Source of the DNA: Rhodoferax sp.
GTDB taxonomy: Bacteria > Pseudomonadota > Gammaproteobacteria > Burkholderiales > Burkholderiaceae_C
DNA: 13,322 nucleotides
Assembly: GCA_029865675.1 (NCBI GenBank)
Contig: JARXAU010000086.1
Location: 1-13,322 of the forward strand
Reading direction: 5' to 3'
In this document: in pieces, positions 1 to 6,360 of the stretch
Position numbering within the stretch: the stretch's first letter is position 1
How the letters are laid out: every line of letters begins with the position of its first letter
Position numbers and translations under genes: made by a program
Notes under the pieces: model-generated
Told to the model about the DNA's origin: nothing
Database searches by the model: none
What the model saw: only the letters and a program-made list of their open reading frames with translations

Positions 1-319
1 CACCGGCTCTCAACTGGACGCGTCGGGACAAGCGCTTTATCGCCAGCTTATTGGCAATCCTGGCCATGCCGCAGCGGCTTTGGCCATGATGGCGCACTGG
101 GATCTTCATGCGCTGTGGCGCGATTTACCCCGCTTGCGCACACCGCTGGCGCTGGTGGTGGGCAGCCACGACGTCATCGTGCCCCCGCAGGCCGCACAGC
201 GCGTTGCTGGGGCCTTGCTACTCCAAGCCAAGCCTAGCGTATGCGTCTTGGAAGGGCTGGGCCACTTGGCCCACGAAGAGCAGCCCGACGCCATTGCGGC
301 GCTGGTACTACACCGCTAA
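1..319 (+). CDS. bchO: BchO-like alpha/beta hydrolase, C-terminal part (5' truncated)
   Basis: The frame is open from base 2 and gives the last 105 residues of an alpha/beta-fold hydrolase-like protein, ending in TAA at 317-319. Visible features are the stretch TGSQLDASGQALY, then MMAHWDL, the strand LALVVGSHDVIVPP, and a final GLGHLAHEEQP that holds the position of the catalytic histidine in this fold. These match my recollection of BchO, the putative accessory factor of magnesium chelatase encoded in photosynthesis clusters. BchO is thought to assist Mg insertion into protoporphyrin IX, but its biochemical role is not firmly established. The gene runs in from upstream and is separated by 283 bp from crtE, which has its own promoter, so it probably ends an upstream transcript. 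The alternative is an unrelated alpha/beta hydrolase, but the setting argues for BchO. Confidence 0.82.
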   Translation, partial: TGSQLDASGQALYRQLIGNPGHAAAALAMMAHWDLHALWRDLPRLRTPLALVVGSHDVIVPPQAAQRVAGALLLQAKPSVCVLEGLGHLAHEEQPDAIAALVLHR

Positions 320-503
320 CGCTCCAGCACATCGCCTAGCCGCCCACTGCCAAGCCGGGGACGTGTCCGGGGCGACCTTTTGCCCGGCTAAATCATCGGT
401 GTTTTCCCTAGGCACCCTCCGCCCACTGACTCCCTTTGCCAATGAAGGGGCATTTCTGCGGGGTCAAAAAAGCAAACAGCAAAGAAAAACGCGTAAACAC
501 CCG

Positions 504-532
504 TTGACAGAGCCCTGCGATGTGTCTACATT
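504..532 (+). promoter_or_regulatory. Sigma70-type promoter for crtE
   Basis: A perfect -35 box TTGACA (504-509) is followed after 17 bp by TACATT (527-532), which matches the -10 consensus at four of six bases. The expected transcription start is near 539-540, about 63 nt before the crtE start codon. An A-rich stretch just upstream (about 466-499) may help RNA polymerase bind. The -10 box lies inside a PpsR/CrtJ-type operator, so the promoter is probably repressed under aerobic or high-light conditions. It may drive the whole crtE-crtF-bchCXYZ run and feed into puf. Confidence 0.7.
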
Positions 533-540
533 TCTTTACA
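523..540. promoter_or_regulatory. PpsR/CrtJ-type operator TGT-N12-ACA
   Basis: TGT at 523-525 and ACA at 538-540 are separated by exactly 12 bases, the palindrome bound by PpsR/CrtJ in purple bacteria. The site covers the -10 box (527-532) and the expected start of transcription, the classic position for repression by blocking RNA polymerase. A single match to a six-base consensus could occur by chance, but its exact overlap with a good promoter upstream of a bacteriochlorophyll/carotenoid operon makes it credible. I found no second TGT-N12-ACA copy in this gap. Confidence 0.68.
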
Positions 541-545
541 TCAAC

Positions 546-569
546 AAGTGACAACCCGACTTGTCACTT
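546..569. repeat. Perfect 9-bp inverted repeat in the crtE leader
   Basis: AAGTGACAA (546-554) and TTGTCACTT (561-569) are perfect inverted copies with a 6-base centre. The repeat starts only about 6 bases after the expected transcription start and ends 33 bases before the crtE ATG. It may be a second operator for a dimeric regulator. In RNA it would form a 9-bp hairpin at the very 5' end of the message, a position known to protect mRNA from 5'-end-dependent decay. It is not a PpsR site and I recognise no specific regulator. Confidence 0.6.
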
Positions 570-602
570 AACGATATCCAGGCAAACCGACGGAGACATT
601 CC

Positions 603-1502
603 ATGAAACCGATGACACGCATTGAACACTCACTGGCCATGGCGTTGGCAGCGGTCGAAGAACCCAGCTGCCCGCCCAAGTTGGCCAACGCCTTGCGCCA
701 TGCGGTGTTTCCCGGCGGTGCGCGCATTCGTCCCCAACTGTGTTTGGCGGTCGCACAGGCCTGTGGTCAAGACGACCCGGCGCTGACCGATGCCGCAGCC
801 GTCGCTATTGAGTTGCTGCATTGCGCCTCGTTGGTGCACGACGATTTGCCATGTTTTGACGACGCAGCCACACGCCGGGGTCGTGCCTCGGTGCACTATG
901 CCTTTGGCCAGCCACTGGCTGTATTGGCGGGCGATGCCTTGATCGTGTTGGCGTTTCAAACCCTGGCGGCAGCGTCCGACCAGTCGCCGATGCGCCTGGC
1001 CGGTCTGATGAAAATCATTGCTTCGAGCGTCGGTATGCCCAACGGCATCGTTGCCGGCCAGGCCTGGGAATCCGAGTCGCGCGTCTCGCTCATGCAGTAC
1101 CAGCGCGCCAAAACCGGTTCTCTGTTTGTTGCTGCGACCTGTGCGGGCGCCCTGAGTGCAGGTGCTGATCCCAAGGACTGGCAGGCGCTGGGTGACTGCC
1201 TGGGTGAAGCCTACCAAGTAGCCGACGACATCCGCGACGTCATGGGCCAGGCCGAACTGTTGGGCAAACCGACAGGGCAAGACGCGCAACACGCCCGCCC
1301 CAACGCTATTGCCGACTTGGGGCTCGGTGGGGCCATCACCCATTTTGAGTCCTTGATCCAGGCGGCAGCCGACTCTGTTCCTGAAGGCCCCAGCGCCCCT
1401 GCGATGCGGGAACTGGTGTGGCAAGAGTCAGAGCGCTTGGTGCCCCGCGCGGCTTGCCGCCAGTACCAAGCTGCTGCTGCACTGCACGCGGTCGCTGCCT
1501 GA
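603..1502 (+). CDS. crtE: Geranylgeranyl diphosphate synthase CrtE
   Basis: This 299-residue protein belongs to the trans-isoprenyl diphosphate synthases and makes geranylgeranyl diphosphate, the C20 precursor of carotenoids and of the bacteriochlorophyll tail. The first aspartate-rich motif reads HDDLPCFDD, with Asp80/Asp81 and Asp86/Asp87, followed by the conserved RRG. The second is ADDIRD with Asp208, Asp209 and Asp212. The two motifs bind the Mg-diphosphate substrates. The N-terminal FPGGARIRPQLC matches the diphosphate-binding loop, usually GGKR(I/L)RP. I chose the ATG at 603 because GGAG at 592-595 lies 7 bases upstream; an in-frame TTG at 561 would lie inside the inverted repeat and lacks such a site. 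crtE is the first gene after the promoter, and crtF follows 32 bp later. IspA-type farnesyl synthases are similar, but the carotenoid context favours CrtE. Confidence 0.93.
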   Translation: MKPMTRIEHSLAMALAAVEEPSCPPKLANALRHAVFPGGARIRPQLCLAVAQACGQDDPALTDAAAVAIELLHCASLVHDDLPCFDDAATRRGRASVHYAFGQPLAVLAGDALIVLAFQTLAAASDQSPMRLAGLMKIIASSVGMPNGIVAGQAWESESRVSLMQYQRAKTGSLFVAATCAGALSAGADPKDWQALGDCLGEAYQVADDIRDVMGQAELLGKPTGQDAQHARPNAIADLGLGGAITHFESLIQAAADSVPEGPSAPAMRELVWQESERLVPRAACRQYQAAAALHAVAA

Positions 1503-1534
1503 TCGCCGCTGTTACCCCTTAAACGGCCCAACGC

Positions 1535-2743
1535 ATGAAAACCCTCGACCTCGCACCTCTGCCCAAATCCACGGACAAAGAGACTCCTTGGATGGACCGC
1601 GTCAACGCTTTGGTGGACGGCTGGATGACCAGCGACGCCCTGTACCGCTGGAGTGTGGCCAATCCGCTGACCCGCTGGGTGGTACGTCGCCGTGCGCGCA
1701 AGGTGTTTGATTTGATGGCCGGCTTTGTGTATTCGCAGATATTGCTGGCGTGCGTGCGGCTGCGCGTTTTGGAGACGGTGGCCGAACGCCCACGCACGCT
1801 CGACGAGCTGGCGCAGGCCACCCAACTGCCTGCTGCGGGCTTGCAGCGCCTGCTGCAATCTGCCTTGGCCCTGGAGCTTTTGGAAATGCGCAGCGGTGGC
1901 CGCTATGGCCTGGGCCCTTTGGGCGCGCCAGTGGCAGGCCACGCAGGCATTCGCGCCATGATTGAGCACCACGCCGTGCTCTACCAAGACATGCAAGACC
2001 CGGTTGCCATGCTGGCCGCCCAAGGCCATGCAGGCGAAATGGCGCAGTACTGGCCCTATGCGCTGGATGACGCCGAAAAAGCCGCCGCCGCTGCGGACGC
2101 CTTGCAGGCAGAAAAATACGCCCGCTACTCCAACCTCATGTCTGCCTCGCAGCCCTTTGTGGTGGATGAAATTTTGGCCAGCTACCGCTTTGATGCGCAT
2201 GCCCGCGTGCTGGATGTGGGCGGCGGCCAAGGCACATTTTTGTCACGCTTGGCGCGCCACGCACCGCACCTGGAACTCAGTTTGTTTGACTTGCCCGAAG
2301 TCGCCACCTTGGCCCGCGCCAACTTTGCAAGGCAAGGCCTCACGCAACGGTCAAACGCCGTGCCGGGCAGCTTCTTGAAAGATCCCTTGCCCCAAGGCGC
2401 AGACCTGGTGACGCTGATCCGCGTAGCCCATGACCACCCGGACGCCGATGTGCGCACCGTGCTCGCCGCAATCCATGACGCGCTACCGCTGGGAGGCACC
2501 TTGCTGCTGGCCGAGCCCATGGCGCAAGAGCCAGGCGAGGCCCCGCTGGGCGACGCGTACTTCCATTTCTATCTGTTGGCCATGGGCGCAGGGCGCCTGC
2601 GCTCGGCCAGTGAGCTGATGGCCATGATGACCGAGGCAGGGTTTACGCACGTCGAAGCCGTGCCCAACCCCATGCCGCTGCAAACCCAAATTTTGGTGGG
2701 CCGCAAGTCGCGCACCAATGCAATTGCCACAGCCGTCCACTGA
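1535..2743 (+). CDS. crtF: Hydroxyneurosporene/demethylspheroidene O-methyltransferase CrtF
   Basis: This 402-residue SAM-dependent methyltransferase matches CrtF, which methylates the tertiary 1-hydroxyl group of acyclic carotenoids such as hydroxyneurosporene and demethylspheroidene to give the methoxy group of spheroidene. Residues from about 60 to 130 form the winged-helix dimerisation region typical of plant-type O-methyltransferases. The SAM-binding loop VLDVGGGQG begins at Val225. The segment RVAHDHPD, with His299 and Asp300, corresponds to the catalytic-base region of the family (RVLHDW/DHDD type). The size is close to that of Rhodobacter CrtF. The ATG at 1535 has no obvious Shine-Dalgarno sequence, so translation may depend on coupling to crtE 32 bp upstream. 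bchC starts 30 bp downstream, the crtEF-bchC order I recall from betaproteobacterial clusters. Confidence 0.9.
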   Translation: MKTLDLAPLPKSTDKETPWMDRVNALVDGWMTSDALYRWSVANPLTRWVVRRRARKVFDLMAGFVYSQILLACVRLRVLETVAERPRTLDELAQATQLPAAGLQRLLQSALALELLEMRSGGRYGLGPLGAPVAGHAGIRAMIEHHAVLYQDMQDPVAMLAAQGHAGEMAQYWPYALDDAEKAAAAADALQAEKYARYSNLMSASQPFVVDEILASYRFDAHARVLDVGGGQGTFLSRLARHAPHLELSLFDLPEVATLARANFARQGLTQRSNAVPGSFLKDPLPQGADLVTLIRVAHDHPDADVRTVLAAIHDALPLGGTLLLAEPMAQEPGEAPLGDAYFHFYLLAMGAGRLRSASELMAMMTEAGFTHVEAVPNPMPLQTQILVGRKSRTNAIATAVH

Positions 2744-2773
2744 TTGACGAAACTTTTGTAAGTCAAGCCCACC

Positions 2774-3712
2774 ATGCACGCCCAAGCGATTGTTTTCGAG
2801 AACCCCAAGTCCTTGGCGATTAGCGCCTTGGCACTGCCTGCCATGGGTGAAACCGACGTGGAAGTGCAAGTGGAGTTCACCGGCATCAGCGCCGGCACCG
2901 AGCGCCTGCTGTGGGAAGGCACTATGCCCCAGTTTCCGGGCATGGGCTATCCCCTGGTGCCGGGCTACGAGACCGTGGGCCGGGTGGTCAAAGCCGGTGC
3001 AGCGGCGTCGCTGACCGTGGGCACGCGGGTCTATGTGCCTGGATCACAGTGTTTTGACGGCGTGCGCAATCTGTTTGGCGGTTCGGCATCTAGCCTGGTA
3101 GTGCCCAGTACCCGCGCCATGGCCATTAAAGAATCGCTGGCCGAACAAGGTGTGCTGTTTGCGCTGGGAGCGACCGCTTACCACGCGCACAGTGCCGCAG
3201 GCACGCAGCAACCCGACCTGATCGTGGGCCACGGTGTACTGGGACGGATGATTGCCCGCCTGGCGGTGGTGGCTGGCACCCAACCGGTGGTGTGGGAAAC
3301 CAACCCCGCGCGGCGCACTGGCGCTGAGGGCTACGAGGTCATCGACCCCAGCACCGATACCCGGCGCAACTACCAATGCATTTGCGACGTCAGCGGCGCC
3401 GCTGGCTTGCTCAACGAGCTGATCGGCCGCTTGGCCCCCGGCGGCGAGGTGGTGCTGGCCGGGTTTTATGACGAGCCGCTGTCCTTTATTTTTCCGCCGG
3501 CCTTTATGCGCGAAGCCCGCATTCGTGTGGCAGCACAGTGGGCGCCGCAAGACCTGGCCGACGTGATTGCCCTGGCCGCAGACGGGCGTCTGTCGCTTGA
3601 AGGCTTGGTCACCCACCAGCAAGACGCCACCCAGGCGGACGCCGCCTACCGCACCGCCTTTGGCGACGCCGATTGTTTGAAGATGGTTTTGGACTGGAGA
3701 CATACCCAATGA
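2774..3712 (+). CDS. bchC: 3-hydroxyethyl bacteriochlorophyllide a dehydrogenase BchC
   Basis: This 312-residue protein of the medium-chain dehydrogenase/reductase superfamily matches BchC, which oxidises the C3 1-hydroxyethyl group to acetyl in a last step of bacteriochlorophyllide a formation. The N-terminal half shows the GroES-like fold segments GISAGTERLLWEG and LVPGYETVGRVV. The nucleotide-binding motif GHGVLG runs from Gly152 to Gly157, followed by a Rossmann half. The zinc-binding cysteines of alcohol dehydrogenases are not evident, as expected for BchC. No strong ribosome binding site precedes the ATG. Its stop codon overlaps the bchX start in an ATGA at 3709-3712, indicating translational coupling with the chlorophyllide reductase genes. 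The enzyme acts directly after BchXYZ (and BchF hydration) in the pathway. Confidence 0.93.
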   Translation: MHAQAIVFENPKSLAISALALPAMGETDVEVQVEFTGISAGTERLLWEGTMPQFPGMGYPLVPGYETVGRVVKAGAAASLTVGTRVYVPGSQCFDGVRNLFGGSASSLVVPSTRAMAIKESLAEQGVLFALGATAYHAHSAAGTQQPDLIVGHGVLGRMIARLAVVAGTQPVVWETNPARRTGAEGYEVIDPSTDTRRNYQCICDVSGAAGLLNELIGRLAPGGEVVLAGFYDEPLSFIFPPAFMREARIRVAAQWAPQDLADVIALAADGRLSLEGLVTHQQDATQADAAYRTAFGDADCLKMVLDWRHTQ

Positions 3713-4722
3713 GCACGAGCACGATTCCCGCAGCAGCCCCGCTGAACTTTATGCGCGACATCTTGCGCACCGAGGCTGCCATGGAGCCGCCGCCGGTAGC
3801 CACGTCCGAGGTCACCAAAGAGACCCAAATCATCGCCATCTACGGCAAAGGCGGAATTGGCAAGAGTTTCACCCTGGCCAACCTGAGCTACATGATGGCG
3901 CAGCAGGGCAAAAAAGTGCTGCTGATCGGCTGCGACCCCAAGAGCGACACCACCAGCTTGCTGTTTGGCGGGCGCGCATGCCCCACCATCATCGAGACCT
4001 CGTCCAAGAAAAAGCTCGCCGGTGAAGCGGTAGCCATTGGCGACGTGTGCTTCAAGCGCGACGGCGTCTACGCCATGGAACTCGGCGGCCCCGAAGTCGG
4101 GCGCGGCTGCGGTGGGCGCGGCATCATCCACGGCTTTGAGTTGCTGGAAAAACTTGGCTTTCACGAGTGGGGTTTTGACTACGTGCTGCTCGACTTTTTG
4201 GGCGACGTGGTGTGCGGCGGCTTTGGCCTGCCGATTGCCCGCGACATGTGCCAAAAAGTCATAGTCGTGGCCAGCAACGACTTGCAGTCTTTGTACGTGG
4301 CCAATAACGTGTGCTCGGCGGTGGAGTATTTCCGCAAGCTCGGTGGCAATGTGGGCGTGGCCGGCATGGTGATCAACCGCGACGACGGCACCGGCGAAGC
4401 AGCCAATTTTGCCCAGCACGTGGGCATTCCTGTCTTGTCCACCATTCCCGCCAACGAAGACATTCGCCGCAAGAGCGCCAGCTACGAAATCATTGGCCGG
4501 CCTGACTCAGTGTGGGGCCCGATGTTTGCCGAATTGGCAGAAAACGTGGGCAAATCGCAGCCTGTGCGGCCCAAGCCCATGACGCAAGACGCGCTCTTGG
4601 GCCTGTTCTCCGCCGCGTCCGTGGGCCGTGACGTGGTGCTGGAGCCCGCTACCCAGTTCGACATGTGCGGCAAGACCGACACCTCCAAGCCCACGCTTGA
4701 AGTCGTGTACGACGAAGTCTGA
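3709..4722 (+). CDS. bchX: Chlorophyllide a reductase iron protein BchX
   Basis: This 337-residue protein is the nitrogenase-Fe-protein-like ATPase of chlorophyllide a oxidoreductase (COR), which reduces ring B of chlorophyllide. After an N-terminal extension of about 40 residues comes the P-loop GKGGIGKS (Gly46-Ser53). Cys134, in GRGCGGRGI, and Cys169, in GDVVCGGFG, are spaced like the paired cysteines that hold the intersubunit [4Fe-4S] cluster in BchL and NifH. BchX works as a homodimer that delivers electrons, with ATP hydrolysis, to BchY-BchZ. The start at 3709 overlaps the bchC stop and has GGAG at 3696-3699, 9 bases upstream; an in-frame upstream TTG at 3673 is less likely. The N-terminal extension and the bchC-X-Y-Z order separate it from BchL. 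Confidence 0.96.
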   Translation: MSTSTIPAAAPLNFMRDILRTEAAMEPPPVATSEVTKETQIIAIYGKGGIGKSFTLANLSYMMAQQGKKVLLIGCDPKSDTTSLLFGGRACPTIIETSSKKKLAGEAVAIGDVCFKRDGVYAMELGGPEVGRGCGGRGIIHGFELLEKLGFHEWGFDYVLLDFLGDVVCGGFGLPIARDMCQKVIVVASNDLQSLYVANNVCSAVEYFRKLGGNVGVAGMVINRDDGTGEAANFAQHVGIPVLSTIPANEDIRRKSASYEIIGRPDSVWGPMFAELAENVGKSQPVRPKPMTQDALLGLFSAASVGRDVVLEPATQFDMCGKTDTSKPTLEVVYDEV

Positions 4723-4738
4723 GCGGAATACCGTCCCC

Positions 4739-6298
4739 ATGAACAAAACCATTCCCATCGTTGCCGCTCCCGCTGCTGCGCCCAGCACTGCGCTGGACGG
4801 TGACGGCATGGGCTGCCACGCGGGTGGCGAAAAAATGCTGGCAGCCGCCAAAGCCTCGGGCAAGTCCGAGGTGCTGGCGCAGTACGCCAAAGACTATCCC
4901 CTAGACCCCAAGGCCGGTCCGCACGACCAGCCGCAAAGCATGTGCCCAGCTTTTGGCTCGCTGCGCGTGGGCTTGCGCATGCGCCGCACCGCCACCATTC
5001 TTTCCGGCTCGGCCTGCTGCGTGTACGGCCTGACCTTCACCTCGCACTTCTACGGCGCGCGGCGTAGCGTGGGCTATGTGCCCTTCAACTCCGAGTCGCT
5101 GGTCACTGGCAAGCTGTTTGAGGACATTCGCGAAGCGGTGTACAACGAAGCAGACCCCGCCAAGTACGACGCCATCGTCATCATCAACCTGTGCGTGCCT
5201 ACCGCCAGCGGCGTGCCGCTGCAGTTGCTGCCCAAAGACATCAACGGCGTGCGCATCATTGGTATTGACGTGCCCGGCTTTGGCGTACCCACCCACGCCG
5301 AAGCCAAAGACGTGTTGGCGGGCGCGATGCTGAAATACGCCCGCGAAGAAATCATGGCCGGCCCCGTGCAAGCGCCGCGCACCGGCCGCTCGGACAAGCC
5401 CACTATTGCCCTGATTGGCGAAATGTTCCCGGCAGACCCGGTGATCATTGGCCGCATGCTGGAGCCCATGGGCTTGGCCGCAGGCCCCGTGGTGCCCACG
5501 CGCGAATGGCGCGAGTTGTATGCGGCGCTGGACTGCGTGGCCGTCGCTGCGATCCACCCCTTCTACACCGCCAGCATCCGCGAGTTTGAATCGGCGGGGC
5601 GCCCCATCGTCGGCTCCGCCCCCGTGGGCCATGACGGCACCGAGGCCTGGCTGCAAGCGATTGGCAACGCAGCCAACGTGCCCCAGGCCAAGATTGACAT
5701 GGTGAAGAACATCATGCTGGGTGCCATCAAAGGCGCGCTGGCAAAAATGCCGATCAAGGGGCGCATCACGCTCAGCGGCTACGAAGGCTCGGAGTTGCTG
5801 GTGGCGCGCTTGCTGGTGGAAAGCGGCGCCGACCTGCGCTATGTCGGCACCGCTTGCCCACGCACCGCCTGGAGCGAGCCCGACCGCGACTGGCTGCTAG
5901 CCCATGGCGTGCACGTGCAATACCGCGCCTCGCTAGAGCAAGACCTGGCCGCCATGCACGAGTGGCAGCCGGACTTGGCCATTGGCACCACGCCGGTGGT
6001 GCAGGCGGCCAAAGAGCTGAGCATCCCGTCGCTGTATTTCACCAACCTGATTTCGGCGCGCCCACTCATGGGGCCTGCTGGCGCTGGTTCCTTGGCGACA
6101 GTGATCAATGCCGCCATTGGTAATAAAGACCGCTTTGCCGCCATGAAAGATTTTTTTGGAGACACCGGCAGCGGCCACGCCGCAGGGGTTTGGGAAAGTG
6201 CCCACGGCGAGCCGCAAGAGCGGCCAGAGTTCAAGGCCGAAACCCGCCGCTTGCTCGAAAAGCAAGCCAAGAAACGCAAAGCGGAGGCCATGGTATGA
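4739..6298 (+). CDS. bchY: Chlorophyllide a reductase subunit BchY
   Basis: This 519-residue protein is one of the two catalytic subunits of chlorophyllide a oxidoreductase, homologous to BchN and NifD. With BchZ it binds the electron-accepting iron-sulfur cluster and the chlorophyllide. Candidate cluster-ligand cysteines are Cys69 (MCPAFGSLR), Cys93/Cys94 (GSACCVYG) and Cys152 (NLCVPTASG), which fall where BchN-type subunits carry theirs. Later segments such as VGTACPRT and IGTTPVVQ are typical of the nitrogenase component-1 fold. The ATG at 4739 is 16 bases after the bchX stop, behind a weak GCGGAA; earlier in-frame starts would overlap bchX and give unrelated sequence. The stop codon (6296-6298) is part of an ATGA that opens a 21-codon frame leading into bchZ, a possible coupling device. 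Confidence 0.95.
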   Translation: MNKTIPIVAAPAAAPSTALDGDGMGCHAGGEKMLAAAKASGKSEVLAQYAKDYPLDPKAGPHDQPQSMCPAFGSLRVGLRMRRTATILSGSACCVYGLTFTSHFYGARRSVGYVPFNSESLVTGKLFEDIREAVYNEADPAKYDAIVIINLCVPTASGVPLQLLPKDINGVRIIGIDVPGFGVPTHAEAKDVLAGAMLKYAREEIMAGPVQAPRTGRSDKPTIALIGEMFPADPVIIGRMLEPMGLAAGPVVPTREWRELYAALDCVAVAAIHPFYTASIREFESAGRPIVGSAPVGHDGTEAWLQAIGNAANVPQAKIDMVKNIMLGAIKGALAKMPIKGRITLSGYEGSELLVARLLVESGADLRYVGTACPRTAWSEPDRDWLLAHGVHVQYRASLEQDLAAMHEWQPDLAIGTTPVVQAAKELSIPSLYFTNLISARPLMGPAGAGSLATVINAAIGNKDRFAAMKDFFGDTGSGHAAGVWESAHGEPQERPEFKAETRRLLEKQAKKRKAEAMV

Positions 6299-6360
6299 GC
6301 CGCCCCGCTCAAAGCTTTTGCCCATGCGCTCACGGCGCGCAAGGGGGTCTGCCATGCTAG
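6295..6360 (+). CDS. Possible 21-residue coupling peptide between bchY and bchZ
   Basis: The ATG at 6295 overlaps the bchY stop (ATGA) and is preceded by GGAG at 6283-6286 with an 8-base spacer. The frame gives 21 residues (MSRPAQSFCPCAHGAQGGLPC) and stops at TAG 6358-6360, two bases beyond the bchZ ATG at 6354-6356. A ribosome leaving bchY could therefore translate this short frame and finish on top of the bchZ start. No function is recognised for the peptide; it has three cysteines and no membrane segment. It could be a translational coupler rather than a gene for a stable protein, or simply a chance open frame in GC-rich DNA. Confidence 0.25.
   Translation: MSRPAQSFCPCAHGAQGGLPC

Larger units (their letters stand above)
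320..602. other. Regulatory gap between bchO and crtE
   Basis: This 283-bp gap holds no convincing gene. Its first half has weak dyads: AGCCGGG at 353-359 pairs with CCCGGCT at 383-389 across a 23-nt loop, and a CCCTT/AAGGG pair lies near 432-449. Neither is followed by a T tract, so neither is called as a terminator. From about 466 to 499 the sequence is A-rich and could act as an UP element. The crtE promoter, its PpsR-type operator and a 24-bp inverted repeat follow; they are listed separately. Confidence 0.7.

Noticed and set aside
353..389. AGCCGGG/CCCGGCT dyad after bchO as a terminator
   Set aside because: The loop is 23 nt and no T tract follows; evidence is too weak to call it.
1211..2230. 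Long open frame on the - strand (339 codons) across crtE and crtF
   Set aside because: It lies antisense to two well-supported genes, its product is low-complexity and rich in His/Gln/Ala/Gly, and it matches no family I know. Such frames are expected opposite GC-rich coding sequence.
2744..2773. TTGAC/GTCAA dyad and a TTGACG -35-like box between crtF and bchC
   Set aside because: The arms are only 5 bp, and there is no -10 element at the right distance. The 30-bp gap looks like ordinary operon spacing.
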